This document shows positions 1 through 7,291 of a stretch of DNA of 64,000 nt, piece by piece (position 1 is the stretch's first letter; every line of letters begins with the position of its first letter). Location of the stretch: contig NZ_JACVUI010000003.1 of the NCBI RefSeq assembly GCF_016624945.1, positions 310,001 through 374,000 on the forward strand, read 5' to 3'. Under the pieces are notes generated by a model, which was not told the origin of the DNA, did no database searches, and saw nothing but the letters and a program-made list of their open reading frames with translations. Position numbers and translations under genes: made by a program. This DNA is from Acinetobacter sp. S54. GTDB lineage: Bacteria; Pseudomonadota; Gammaproteobacteria; Pseudomonadales; Moraxellaceae.

Positions 1-465
1 ATCACCTTTTGCGAGATATTCAGCAATCAGGATATTACTGACAATATTTTGTTCTGCAGCAACACCCCCTAATGCTTCTGGCAGCGCATAGTAGTTTAGT
101 CCCAAATCTTCAATGTATTGCCATAACTCTTCTGGAAATTTATGATCATGATCAGCTTGATGTGCAAGTGGAGCCAAAACCTCTTGTGCAAATTGAGACA
201 TTGCCTCGACCGTCATTTGCTGTTCTTCAGTCAGGCTAAGATCGAATAGATTTTTCTGTTGGCTAGGTAAGCGTTGACGATCAATATTTTGAGGTTTAAA
301 TGCTTTTTGGGTATGCGTAAGCGCCTTAAATCCAGTTTTTGAACCTTGATACAGTGATTTTTCGACAAATTTGCGTAGCTTTAATTGATCGAGTAGATCG
401 CTGGAAGCCATTTTTGTAAGTAATGAAAGTCCAAAACCCTGGGCTTTATTCACCATATTGGTCAT
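1..465 (-). CDS. Acyl-CoA dehydrogenase, N-terminal part (cut by window edge)
   Basis: The minus strand is open from an ATG at 465 to the window edge, giving the first 155 residues. After about 70 poorly conserved residues, the segment with LSLTEEQQ, a helix around VEAMSQFAQEVLAPLA, and FPEELWQYIEDLGL followed by ALPEALGG is typical of the alpha-helical N-terminal domain of FAD-dependent acyl-CoA dehydrogenases, which make the first oxidation of fatty-acid beta-oxidation. The extended N-terminus suggests one of the large (about 600 residue) forms common in Acinetobacter, but the FAD and catalytic regions lie outside the window, so substrate class cannot be judged. No gene is visible between 466 and 700. 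Confidence 0.8.
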   Translation of the reverse strand, partial: MTNMVNKAQGFGLSLLTKMASSDLLDQLKLRKFVEKSLYQGSKTGFKALTHTQKAFKPQNIDRQRLPSQQKNLFDLSLTEEQQMTVEAMSQFAQEVLAPLAHQADHDHKFPEELWQYIEDLGLNYYALPEALGGVAAEQNIVSNILIAEYLAKGD

Positions 466-700
466 TGTGCTGCATCCTTCGCAGTTTAGTTATTGTTTTT
501 ATGCTGACATGCCTCAAATCAAAAAACCATGTCAGTGTTGACAGTGATATTTCAGGCAGATAAATGGAGAATTAAAAGGACATAATAAGGCTAATAGAAT
601 GAATTTTATATAAAAATTATAAACAAGCAAAGGGCAGTAAAGTGATAAATTGACTAGGCTGACAAATTCATAGCCTAGTCAGTGAACATTGCGGGCGGTT

Positions 701-2074
701 TTAAGCATATTCACGGATCATATGCCGAACATTGGTTCGTGCATCAATCACAGTCATAAACGTATAGGCACCGATAAATTTGCGACTAATAAACATAAAC
801 TCTTTGGGCGGAACTGAAAAAAAACGAGAAGCCATTGATTTACTGGCTTGCTGCATCACGCGACTATGCAGTTGGCTTTTTTTCCAGTTATAACGTTCAT
901 GTTCATCCATAAGACCTTCAGGCATTTCTGGATTATTTTCAGGGCAGCTAAACGCTTCTGTCGCCAGTAAAAATACTTTGGCCATATCTGGTTTAATGCT
1001 TTGTGGAATCGAATCAAAAAACTCATATCCAGTCATGGCTTTCACCATGGCATCAGCATCATGTTGATAGCCAGCTTTGATTAAATTGCGGGCGACATTC
1101 AGTAGATGATCATCAAATTGTCGGATTGCACCAAAGTCAAGTAAGACAATTTTATCTTTGATCTCATTGCCATCACCTAGACGTACCAGATAATTACCAA
1201 AGTTTGGATCGGTCTGCATTTCACCCCATTCAAAAATTTCACGAACAGCGATTTCAAGTGAAGCTTCACCGAGCAGATTACGGCGCTCTTGAGGAAGTGA
1301 GAGCATAACGGGGCTGTTAATGGGCACACCACGTTCAAAGGTCATGCATAAAATTTTGTCGGTACAATAAGTATCGATAATATGTGGAACTACGTAACGC
1401 GGATCACTTTTAAGGCGTTCAGCAAAACGGCGTGTGGTGGCTGCCTCAATATCGTAACTAACTTCACGATGCATCATTTCACGAACTTCTTCAAACCATT
1501 GATCAAATTCACGGGTTTGAGGCACCATACGAGTAAGCTTGAGCATATTTTTAAATAAGCTCATATCTGAATCAATCGCTTCAGCAACACCCGGGTATTG
1601 AATTTTTAAGACCAGTTCTAAGCCATCTGATTTACGAGTCGCGCGGTGTACTTGAGCAAGTGAAGCTGTACCAATGGGTTCATGGTCAATAGTAAGGTCA
1701 TGAATTTTATCACCTAGTTGCTCTTGCAAATGTTCTTTTATCGCAGGCCACGCGAGGGCAACAGTTTGATTATTTAGTGTATTTAACGCTTGAGTAATTT
1801 CGTCAGGTAAAAAATGTTCGCCATAAAGAGCCATCATTTGCCCAATTTTGACGATAGAACCTTTTAGCTTACCGATTTCTGAAACCAGATAATTTGCCTG
1901 TTCAGCCATCGCTTTTTTACGTTTTTTCTCTTTTTCTTCTTCACTTGAGAAAAGAGAAGATGCGTTTGCCGTTGCCCAGCGAGTACCCGCCAGCAATGAG
2001 GCTTTAGCGATAGATAAGCGTCGATCCATAGAAGATGTTTTTAGATTCTTGAGCTTATCGTTCTGATCAGACAT
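701..2074 (-). CDS. ABC1/AarF (UbiB-like) atypical kinase
   Basis: A 457-residue member of the ABC1/ADCK/UbiB family, atypical protein-kinase-like ATPases linked in known members to ubiquinone synthesis or lipid homeostasis. Visible family marks are KIGQ at residues 76-79, the Ala-rich loop GTASLAQVH at 135-143 in place of a Gly-rich loop, a VAIK-like lysine near 157, the catalytic-loop equivalent QTDPNFGN at 287-294 and the DFG-like LDFG at 312-315. There is no obvious C-terminal membrane helix pair as in canonical UbiB, so I do not call it ubiB. It sits alone downstream (on the minus strand) of an orphan gene. A second family member lies at 4894-6192 on the plus strand. Confidence 0.85.
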   Translation of the reverse strand: MSDQNDKLKNLKTSSMDRRLSIAKASLLAGTRWATANASSLFSSEEEKEKKRKKAMAEQANYLVSEIGKLKGSIVKIGQMMALYGEHFLPDEITQALNTLNNQTVALAWPAIKEHLQEQLGDKIHDLTIDHEPIGTASLAQVHRATRKSDGLELVLKIQYPGVAEAIDSDMSLFKNMLKLTRMVPQTREFDQWFEEVREMMHREVSYDIEAATTRRFAERLKSDPRYVVPHIIDTYCTDKILCMTFERGVPINSPVMLSLPQERRNLLGEASLEIAVREIFEWGEMQTDPNFGNYLVRLGDGNEIKDKIVLLDFGAIRQFDDHLLNVARNLIKAGYQHDADAMVKAMTGYEFFDSIPQSIKPDMAKVFLLATEAFSCPENNPEMPEGLMDEHERYNWKKSQLHSRVMQQASKSMASRFFSVPPKEFMFISRKFIGAYTFMTVIDARTNVRHMIREYA

Positions 2075-2320
2075 ATAAAATCCTTGCTAAAGTCATGCAC
2101 AGTCAATGATTATCATAGTAGCGAATATTACATGCTATGACCGTATTAAAACAGTTAGAGAGAAAGAATGTTTATCCGAAACATCAGAAAAGTACAAAAA
2201 ATGTTCATTTATATAGCGAAGAGAACAATATATTCTCAAAATTAATGCAGACGATGATCTGATTTAGGGTTAAATTCAGCCAAAAAATTGTCGTAAGAGT
2301 CCTCAATAAATTTAAGGTTG

Positions 2321-2626
2321 TTATTGGCGAAATTGAATTTTAAATAGTTGTCGCGTCTTAAGTTGTTCAACATGACTCAAAATATGCTGATCAATCATAG
2401 TCTGAACGGTTTTATGCATAAAACCTAGCGCATAACCTTTAACAATAATAATGCTGGGCAGCGTGAAGAAAAAATATTTAGCATCTTCTAATGTGGCATT
2501 TTCAAAAATCCCATACTCATTCAGAGTGTTACAAAAAAATTGTTTCTCCGCGATGACATGACTGGAATCAATATCATTCCAGTAGTTTTCACGCATTGCT
2601 AAAAGATTATTGTGTTTATAACTCAT
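2321..2626 (-). CDS. Small orphan protein
   Basis: A 101-residue reading frame starting at ATG 2626; a second in-frame ATG is at residue 11. I do not recognise the family. The protein is mixed hydrophobic and charged, with a short nonpolar stretch around residues 52-70 (FFFTLPSIIIVKGYALGF) that is too interrupted for a confident membrane helix. It is AT-rich compared with its neighbours, lies alone between the ABC1 kinase gene and the divergent fluoride-switch operon, and has only a weak ribosome binding site. Reality as a gene is likely but not certain. Confidence 0.5.
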   Translation of the reverse strand: MSYKHNNLLAMRENYWNDIDSSHVIAEKQFFCNTLNEYGIFENATLEDAKYFFFTLPSIIIVKGYALGFMHKTVQTMIDQHILSHVEQLKTRQLFKIQFRQ

Positions 2627-2790
2627 TGACTCAAACTATATGACAAAGTAAAAAGGAAGGGGGAGAAATCACGTATAAAAGCGACTTTCATTAGAAATTT
2701 AGTTTAAAGCAATTTCATGAAAGTACAAATTTAAAGCGATAAAAATTGTTATTGAATAGTGAAAAGTTCTCCACATTTTCTTTTTTTTGC

Positions 2791-2796
2791 TATATT
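2791..2796 (+). promoter_or_regulatory. Probable -10 element of the fluoride-riboswitch operon
   Basis: TATATT preceded by TGC lies about 14 bases before the first aptamer helix, the right place for a transcript that starts just upstream of the riboswitch. The -35 region is poor (around 2768-2773), so this is an inference from position and the -10 match. Confidence 0.4.
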
Positions 2797-2805
2797 AATG
2801 ACCAT

Positions 2806-2906
2806 AAAAGGGGATGGCATTCCCCCTTATACAAACCGTCATAATGACTAATGATGCCTACGAACTTCTGATAGATCAGAGGGCGTAGGTGCTTACTCTG
2901 ATTTTC
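2806..2906 (+). promoter_or_regulatory. Fluoride riboswitch (crcB motif) with expression platform
   Basis: The aptamer shows the conserved crcB-motif order: a GGGG/CCCC helix closing the loop AUGGCAUU (2810-2825), then AAACCG, a small GUCA-UAA-UGAC hairpin (about 2839-2849), and finally AUGAUGCCUACG (2851-2862). The loop bases GGCAU can pair exactly with AUGCC at 2854-2858, the pseudoknot that defines fluoride aptamers. Downstream, CCUACG (2857-2862) can pair with CGUAGG (2884-2889), or AUCAGAG (2875-2881) with CUCUGAU (2896-2902) followed by a short U run; these two hairpins exclude each other and form a plausible expression platform. The following genes encode DUF190 and inorganic pyrophosphatase, both known from fluoride-switch operons. 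Confidence 0.88.
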
Positions 2907-2922
2907 AAAATTGGAGTAAATA

Positions 2923-3003
2923 ATGAAAATAATATTTATCTTTATTGCTAAAAAAAGTGTTCCTATACGGGGCTTTAAAATATTTCATCCTTTGCATTTA
3001 TGA
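2923..3003 (+). pseudogene. Short ORF at the riboswitch start codon position, possible crcB remnant
   Basis: An ATG at 2923 sits 7 bases after a GGAG ribosome binding site right behind the riboswitch, but the frame closes after only 26 codons. The first residues (MKIIFIFIA) are hydrophobic, as for a membrane protein start. In related operons the first gene after the switch usually encodes the CrcB/Fluc fluoride channel. The 50 or so bases between this stop and the DUF190 start hold no gene. A worn-down crcB is one reading; a leader peptide is another. Similarity to CrcB is not strong enough by eye to prove decay. Confidence 0.35.
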
Positions 3004-3055
3004 CGCTTATTCAAAAAAGAGCAGACTTTTAACTTTAAAAAAAGAGCGAGAAAAA

Positions 3056-3376
3056 ATGCAAGGATATCAAATTACTTTCTATTCCCAATTAAGCGTGACT
3101 CAGGAGGGCATCCCGATTCATCGCTGGTTATTGGATGTCGCAAAAAAAATGAATTTGCGTGGTGCTACCGTGGTTAATGGTCGTGAAGGGCTGGATCATC
3201 GTGGTAAGTTTCATTCAGCAGGTTTTTTTGAAATGGTGGATCAGCCGGTTTTGATTCAGTTTATATTAACGGCACAAGAGTCTGAGCAATTATTTGCTTA
3301 TCTAAAAGAAATTGAGCTTGAATTATTTTATGTGAAGCTTAATGTGGAGTTTGGCGTAATCGGGTCGGGAGAATAA
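3056..3376 (+). CDS. DUF190 family protein
   Basis: From the ATG at 3056 the product has 106 residues, the usual length for DUF190; the frame is open further upstream to 2945 but those 37 residues lack family similarity. The pattern Y-(Q)-ITFY, the helix GIPIHRWLLDVAKKMNLRGATVVNG and GREGLDHRGKFHSAGFFEMVDQPVLIQFI are typical of this PII-like fold family. DUF190 genes are often found beside crcB and under fluoride riboswitches; the biochemical role is unknown. The stop lies one base before the start of the pyrophosphatase gene, so the two are very likely cotranscribed and translationally coupled. Confidence 0.8.
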   Translation: MQGYQITFYSQLSVTQEGIPIHRWLLDVAKKMNLRGATVVNGREGLDHRGKFHSAGFFEMVDQPVLIQFILTAQESEQLFAYLKEIELELFYVKLNVEFGVIGSGE

Positions 3377-3377
3377 A

Positions 3378-3917
3378 ATGAGCTTTAAAAATGTAAGGGC
3401 AGGGATTAATCCTCCTGATGATTTTTATACCATCATTGAAATTGCTAAAGATAGCTTGCCGATTAAATATGAAGTCAATAAAGAGTTTGATGCATTATTT
3501 GTAGATCGGTTTTTGTTTACCGCCATGAGCTATCCTGAGAATTATGGTTATATTCCGCAAACATTAAGTGATGATGGTGATCCATTGGATGTACTGGTTT
3601 TTGCGCCTTATCCAGTAGTAAGTGGTAGTGTTATTCGCAGTCGTCCAGTGGGCATTATGTATATGGAAGATGAACACGGCATTGATGCGAAAATTATTGC
3701 TGTGCCGCATAGTAAACTTAGTTCTTTATATGAAGGGGTTCAGAGTCTGGACGATTTACCATCTTCGAGTCTAGCGCGTATTCAGCATTTCTTTGAACAT
3801 TACAAAGACATTGAACCTGAGAAATGGGTTAAATTTAGAGGCTGGGGTGACTTGGCTGAGGCACAGGAAGAAATCAGAAAATCCGTCGCGGCTTATGAGC
3901 CCCATGAAGATATTTAA
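3378..3917 (+). CDS. ppa: Inorganic pyrophosphatase, family I
   Basis: A 179-residue soluble Mg-dependent pyrophosphatase that hydrolyses PPi to two phosphates and so pulls biosynthetic reactions forward. The family signature DGDPLDV is at residues 66-72, and the metal and PPi ligands around YPENYGYIPQT and the C-terminal RGWGDLAEAQEEIR fit the E. coli-type enzyme (about 175 residues). It begins just after the DUF190 stop. Family I pyrophosphatases are strongly inhibited by fluoride, so placing one behind a fluoride riboswitch makes sense as replacement of a poisoned enzyme. Whether this is the only ppa of the genome cannot be told here. Confidence 0.95.
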   Translation: MSFKNVRAGINPPDDFYTIIEIAKDSLPIKYEVNKEFDALFVDRFLFTAMSYPENYGYIPQTLSDDGDPLDVLVFAPYPVVSGSVIRSRPVGIMYMEDEHGIDAKIIAVPHSKLSSLYEGVQSLDDLPSSSLARIQHFFEHYKDIEPEKWVKFRGWGDLAEAQEEIRKSVAAYEPHEDI

Positions 3918-3936
3918 GACATTCTATATTTGATAA

Positions 3937-3972
3937 AACAGGAGCTGCTTGGGCAGCCCTTGTTCTTTTTTT
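3937..3972 (+). terminator. Intrinsic terminator after ppa
   Basis: GCTGC and GCAGC pair around a TTGG loop, extended by AACAGG with CTTGTT (one G-U pair), and the stem runs into a long T tract. It closes the fluoride-switch operon. Confidence 0.85.
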
Positions 3973-4060
3973 TAAAATTCAATTAGATAAAATAAAATAT
4001 TAAATGACGCGCTATTCTTTTTATAATACACAATAGTTAAATAGTGATGAGCATAAATAA

Positions 4061-4846
4061 GTGAATGATCAGCTAAATTCTGAGCTGGAACTCAGTGACA
4101 GCGAAATGCATTTATATAGTCGTCAGATTCTTCTGGATGGTTGGGATATAGACGCTCAGGAACGGTTGAAGCTGGCAAATGTTTTGATTATCGGTGCAGG
4201 TGGAATAGGTTGTACGAGTGCAGAATTATTGGCTCGTGCAGGTGTTGGGAAACTCACTATAATTGATGCAGACATTATTGAAGTGAGTAATCTACAGCGA
4301 CAAATAGCGTTTACACCTGACGATATTGGACAGTATAAAGCAGAAGTTCTAGCAAAACGGCTGATGCAAATCAATCCCTACATTCATATTGAATATTTAA
4401 CTGTTCGGCTAGATCCCACGAATGTAGACCAGTTGATTCAACAGCAGGATCTGGTTTTAGACGGATGTGATAATTTCACTACACGTTATTTAGCCAATGC
4501 TGCCTGCAAAAAGCATTCTGTTCCATTAATTAGTGCTTCCGCCATTGGCTTTCAGGGGCAGTTATTTATGGTAGATGCAGAGTCGGCTTGCTACGAATGC
4601 CTATTTCCTAAAGAACAACATAGCGATGAGGGATTACGTTGTGCTGAATCAGGCGTACTTGCAACGACTCCTGTCATGATAGCGTCATTACAAGCGCATC
4701 ACACTTTGCTGTTTTTAGGATTAAATTTGACGCCTTTAAAAAACAAGCTCTTGCTTTGGGATGGTTTAACTCTTAAACAACGTATTCTTCATTTTGAAAA
4801 AGATACAAATTGTCCAATTTGTCAGGCAAGTTTATCGGTAAACTAA
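4061..4846 (+). CDS. moeB: HesA/MoeB/ThiF-family adenylyltransferase
   Basis: A 261-residue E1-like enzyme that activates the C-terminal glycine of a small sulfur-carrier protein as an acyl-adenylate; MoeB acts on MoaD in molybdopterin synthesis, ThiF on ThiS. Seen here: the nucleotide-binding GAGGIG at residues 45-50, the acidic strand end IIDAD with NLQRQ at 77-81, DGCDNF at 134-139, and two zinc-binding CxxC pairs (177/180 and near 251/254). The start is GTG at 4061; the next in-frame ATG would remove 15 conserved-looking residues. No moa or thi genes are adjacent, so MoeB is the likelier name but the partner is inferred. Confidence 0.75.
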   Translation: MNDQLNSELELSDSEMHLYSRQILLDGWDIDAQERLKLANVLIIGAGGIGCTSAELLARAGVGKLTIIDADIIEVSNLQRQIAFTPDDIGQYKAEVLAKRLMQINPYIHIEYLTVRLDPTNVDQLIQQQDLVLDGCDNFTTRYLANAACKKHSVPLISASAIGFQGQLFMVDAESACYECLFPKEQHSDEGLRCAESGVLATTPVMIASLQAHHTLLFLGLNLTPLKNKLLLWDGLTLKQRILHFEKDTNCPICQASLSVN

Positions 4847-4893
4847 ATGAAGTTTGATACACTGCCTCGATAAACTAAATCACATTGAATGAT

Positions 4894-6192
4894 ATGAAAA
4901 AAAATATTCTGTTTGACGGGCTACGTTCCGTTGCGCGTATTGGTGAAACTGCTGTGGTGGCAGCCAAAGCGGGCATTAAATATGCGACTGAAAAGCCAAG
5001 TAATGCCAAGCTTATGCGTGAAACTTTTGAATCTCTGGGCTCGACTTATATTAAATTAGGTCAATTCATTGCTAGCACTCCTTCACTTTTTCCACGTGAA
5101 TATGTGGAGGAATTTCAGGGCTGTCTAGATCAGACACCTACTTTGCCATTTAGCTATATTCAGGACGTGCTGGCAACTGAGTTTGCAGGTCGTGACCTGA
5201 GTGAAATTTTTGCTTCGATTGATGAAACACCATTAGCATCAGCTTCGATTGCACAGGTGCATGCTGCTAAATTGACCACGGGTGAAAATGTGGTGATTAA
5301 AGTACAAAAACCTGGTGTCGAAACCATTTTATATACCGACTTGAACGTGGTGCATTGGGCCACGAAAATGCTGGAAAAAGCGATTCCGAAGGTGAAATTT
5401 GCTTCACTTTCAGAAATTGTTGATGAAATTAAAACCAGAATGGTACGTGAAGTAGATTTTATTGAAGAAGCGCAAAATTTAGATGATTTTGTGGAATATC
5501 TTCAAATCACGAATAATCAGGCGGCGACTGCACCGAAAGTTTATCATCAATTTTCAACACGCCGTGTATTGACGATGGAACGTTTATATGGCGTGTCTTT
5601 AACTGATTTTGATGTAGTAAAAAAATATTCCAAAGACCCGTCACAGGTATTAATTACCGCGATGAATACGTGGTTTGGCAGTTTGATGCTTTGCAAGAGT
5701 TTTCATGCAGATTTACATGCGGGTAACCTCATGTTGCTTGAAGATGGTCGTATTGGTTTCATTGATTTTGGTATTGTTGGGCAACTTAATCCTCAAGTCT
5801 GGACAGCTTGTTTAGCCTTTATGGATGCTTTACAAAAAACCGATTACACTGCAATGGCTGAAAATATGCTGAAAATGGGCATGACTCATACCAAAATTGA
5901 TACTAATGTTTTGGCACGTGATCTTGAACGTTTATTTAGTGGCGTGTTATTGGCAGACCCACAAGAAATTTTGACCTCTAAGCCGTCTGATTTAAACGAT
6001 ATTATGTTAGATATGGTGGCAGTTGGGGAACGTCATGGAATTAAATTTCCGCGTGATTTTGCCTTATTGTTTAAACAAATGCTGTATTTTGATCGTTTTA
6101 TGCGCGTCCTAGCACCTTATACCGATATTTATGCAGACCAGCGTTTGAAAATGGTTCAAACTATAGAGCCACAATCGTTGTTTAAACATTAA
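4894..6192 (+). CDS. ABC1/AarF (UbiB-like) atypical kinase, second copy
   Basis: A 432-residue ABC1-family protein counted from the ATG at 4894 (a TTG three codons earlier is possible; neither has a strong ribosome binding site). Family marks: KLGQ at 54-57, Ala-rich loop ASASIAQVH at 115-123, lysine 136 in VVIKVQKPG, the catalytic loop HADLHAGN and the DFG equivalent FIDFG. It is shorter and differs in sequence from the family member at 701-2074, so the two are distant paralogues rather than a recent duplication. folB follows after 17 bases, suggesting cotranscription with the folate genes. Confidence 0.85.
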   Translation: MKKNILFDGLRSVARIGETAVVAAKAGIKYATEKPSNAKLMRETFESLGSTYIKLGQFIASTPSLFPREYVEEFQGCLDQTPTLPFSYIQDVLATEFAGRDLSEIFASIDETPLASASIAQVHAAKLTTGENVVIKVQKPGVETILYTDLNVVHWATKMLEKAIPKVKFASLSEIVDEIKTRMVREVDFIEEAQNLDDFVEYLQITNNQAATAPKVYHQFSTRRVLTMERLYGVSLTDFDVVKKYSKDPSQVLITAMNTWFGSLMLCKSFHADLHAGNLMLLEDGRIGFIDFGIVGQLNPQVWTACLAFMDALQKTDYTAMAENMLKMGMTHTKIDTNVLARDLERLFSGVLLADPQEILTSKPSDLNDIMLDMVAVGERHGIKFPRDFALLFKQMLYFDRFMRVLAPYTDIYADQRLKMVQTIEPQSLFKH

Positions 6193-6209
6193 TTTTGAGT
6201 TGGATTATC

Positions 6210-6590
6210 ATGGATGCCATTGTTATTGAAGGTTTAAAGGTCAATACTGTAATTGGCTGTTTTAGCTGGGAACGGCAAATTATTCAACCTTTAATGCTTG
6301 ATTTAAACATCCATGTTGATTTAAACAAAGCAGCACTCTCAGATGAGCTGGAGGATACCTTAAACTATGCCCAGATCTGTGAGCTTGCTGCAAAAACCAT
6401 TCAAAAAGCACAACCAAAACTGATTGAGCATGCGGCTCAGCTCGTTTTAACGGTGCTTTTTGATACCTTTCCAGCGATTGTATCTATTCGTATTACCATT
6501 CGTAAGCCTGCCATTATTGCAGAAGCCAATTCTGTAGGAATTCGCCTTGAACGCCAACGAAACGATTTTCGCCCTAGCACTGGCGAGTAA
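6210..6590 (+). CDS. folB: Dihydroneopterin aldolase
   Basis: FolB converts 7,8-dihydroneopterin to 6-hydroxymethyl-7,8-dihydropterin and glycolaldehyde in folate synthesis. From ATG 6210 the product has 126 residues, beginning MDAIVIEGLKVNTVIGCFSWER; a TTG five codons earlier is less likely because the family starts at this strand. The mid-region YAQICELAAKTIQKAQPKLIEHAAQ with the conserved LIE, and IRKPAIIAEANSVGIRLER at the end, match the family. The next gene, folK, overlaps its last 44 bases and does the next pathway step. Confidence 0.92.
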   Translation: MDAIVIEGLKVNTVIGCFSWERQIIQPLMLDLNIHVDLNKAALSDELEDTLNYAQICELAAKTIQKAQPKLIEHAAQLVLTVLFDTFPAIVSIRITIRKPAIIAEANSVGIRLERQRNDFRPSTGE

Positions 6591-7002
6591 TCTTAATCCA
6601 GAACAACATTTTCAAACCGCCTATCAAACTATTCGATCATGGGGCGAAGTGCAGTTTTCGCATGTCTATCAAATTCCTTGCCGCGATGGAGTCGGAGCAG
6701 ACTACTGGAATTCAGCCTGTTTATTAAAATCTCTCAAAACTAAATCACAGATTGAAGTAGCCTTGAAGCAACTAGAGGCAGAATCGGCACGTATTCGTCC
6801 ATCGCATCATATTTCTCTGGATATTGATTTGATCGCATTTGGGACAGATTTAAACAAAATGCAATTTAATCCGAAAAAGTTACCACTGGCCTTAGATGTT
6901 AAAATTCCACTTTATGAGCTTTGGCCTGATCCCGCGTTTCAGGTTCTAGACTATTATTTTCCTAAATTTAATTTTCATCTGCCAACAAAAGCTAATTTGT
7001 AA
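6547..7002 (+). CDS. folK: 2-amino-4-hydroxy-6-hydroxymethyldihydropteridine pyrophosphokinase
   Basis: HPPK transfers pyrophosphate from ATP to 6-hydroxymethyl-dihydropterin, the step after FolB. The 151-residue protein shows the start LALASNLNPEQHF, DGVGADYWNSACLL and the catalytic HISLDIDLIAFG carrying the paired aspartates that hold magnesium. The start must be TTG at 6547: a TAG lies just upstream in frame, no ATG is near, and AGGA stands seven bases before the TTG. It is slightly shorter than E. coli HPPK (159 residues). The start lies inside folB, so its translation is probably coupled. Confidence 0.88.
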   Translation: MNANETIFALALASNLNPEQHFQTAYQTIRSWGEVQFSHVYQIPCRDGVGADYWNSACLLKSLKTKSQIEVALKQLEAESARIRPSHHISLDIDLIAFGTDLNKMQFNPKKLPLALDVKIPLYELWPDPAFQVLDYYFPKFNFHLPTKANL

Positions 7003-7162
7003 TTAATTGGTATGGCGTTATGGCGAAATCATTTTAACTTTTTGCCTTTTTAAAAAATTTACGCAAAATTTATGCCGCTCAAATTCTCTGCAATGGAGAG
7101 TTTACGGACATTATACGCATACTTGACTTCGGGAAATCCGTTTCATTTTTAGGAATGCAATA

Positions 7163-7291
7163 ATGTCTAGCGTTAATTCCGGTAGCATTTTAAGGCCTGC
7201 ATTCGCAGGGCAAGATCATATAAGTCTTCAAACATTTTTCAAATTTCAGTTGGAAAATTTCCTGCTGCAACAGGAGATTTTATCATGTTAG
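7163..7291 (+). CDS. Leader ORF overlapping the kdpA start
   Basis: A 42-codon frame starts at ATG 7163, eight bases after AGGA, and its TAG (7289-7291) lies inside the first codons of kdpA (ATG 7285), giving an ATGTTAG junction typical of translational coupling. The peptide is mixed polar and aromatic, without the single hydrophobic helix of the KdpF subunit, so it is not an obvious KdpF. It could be a leader peptide that times kdpA translation. kdpA also has its own CAGGAG ten bases before its start. Evidence is position and signals only; no homology is known to me. Confidence 0.4.
   Translation: MSSVNSGSILRPAFAGQDHISLQTFFKFQLENFLLQQEILSC

Noticed and set aside
2945..3055. Longer N-terminus for the DUF190 protein
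   Set aside because: The extra 37 residues lack family similarity, and the ATG at 3056 gives the usual length.
7163..7291. Reading the kdp leader ORF as KdpF
   Set aside because: KdpF is about 29 residues and almost one hydrophobic helix; this peptide is longer and polar.
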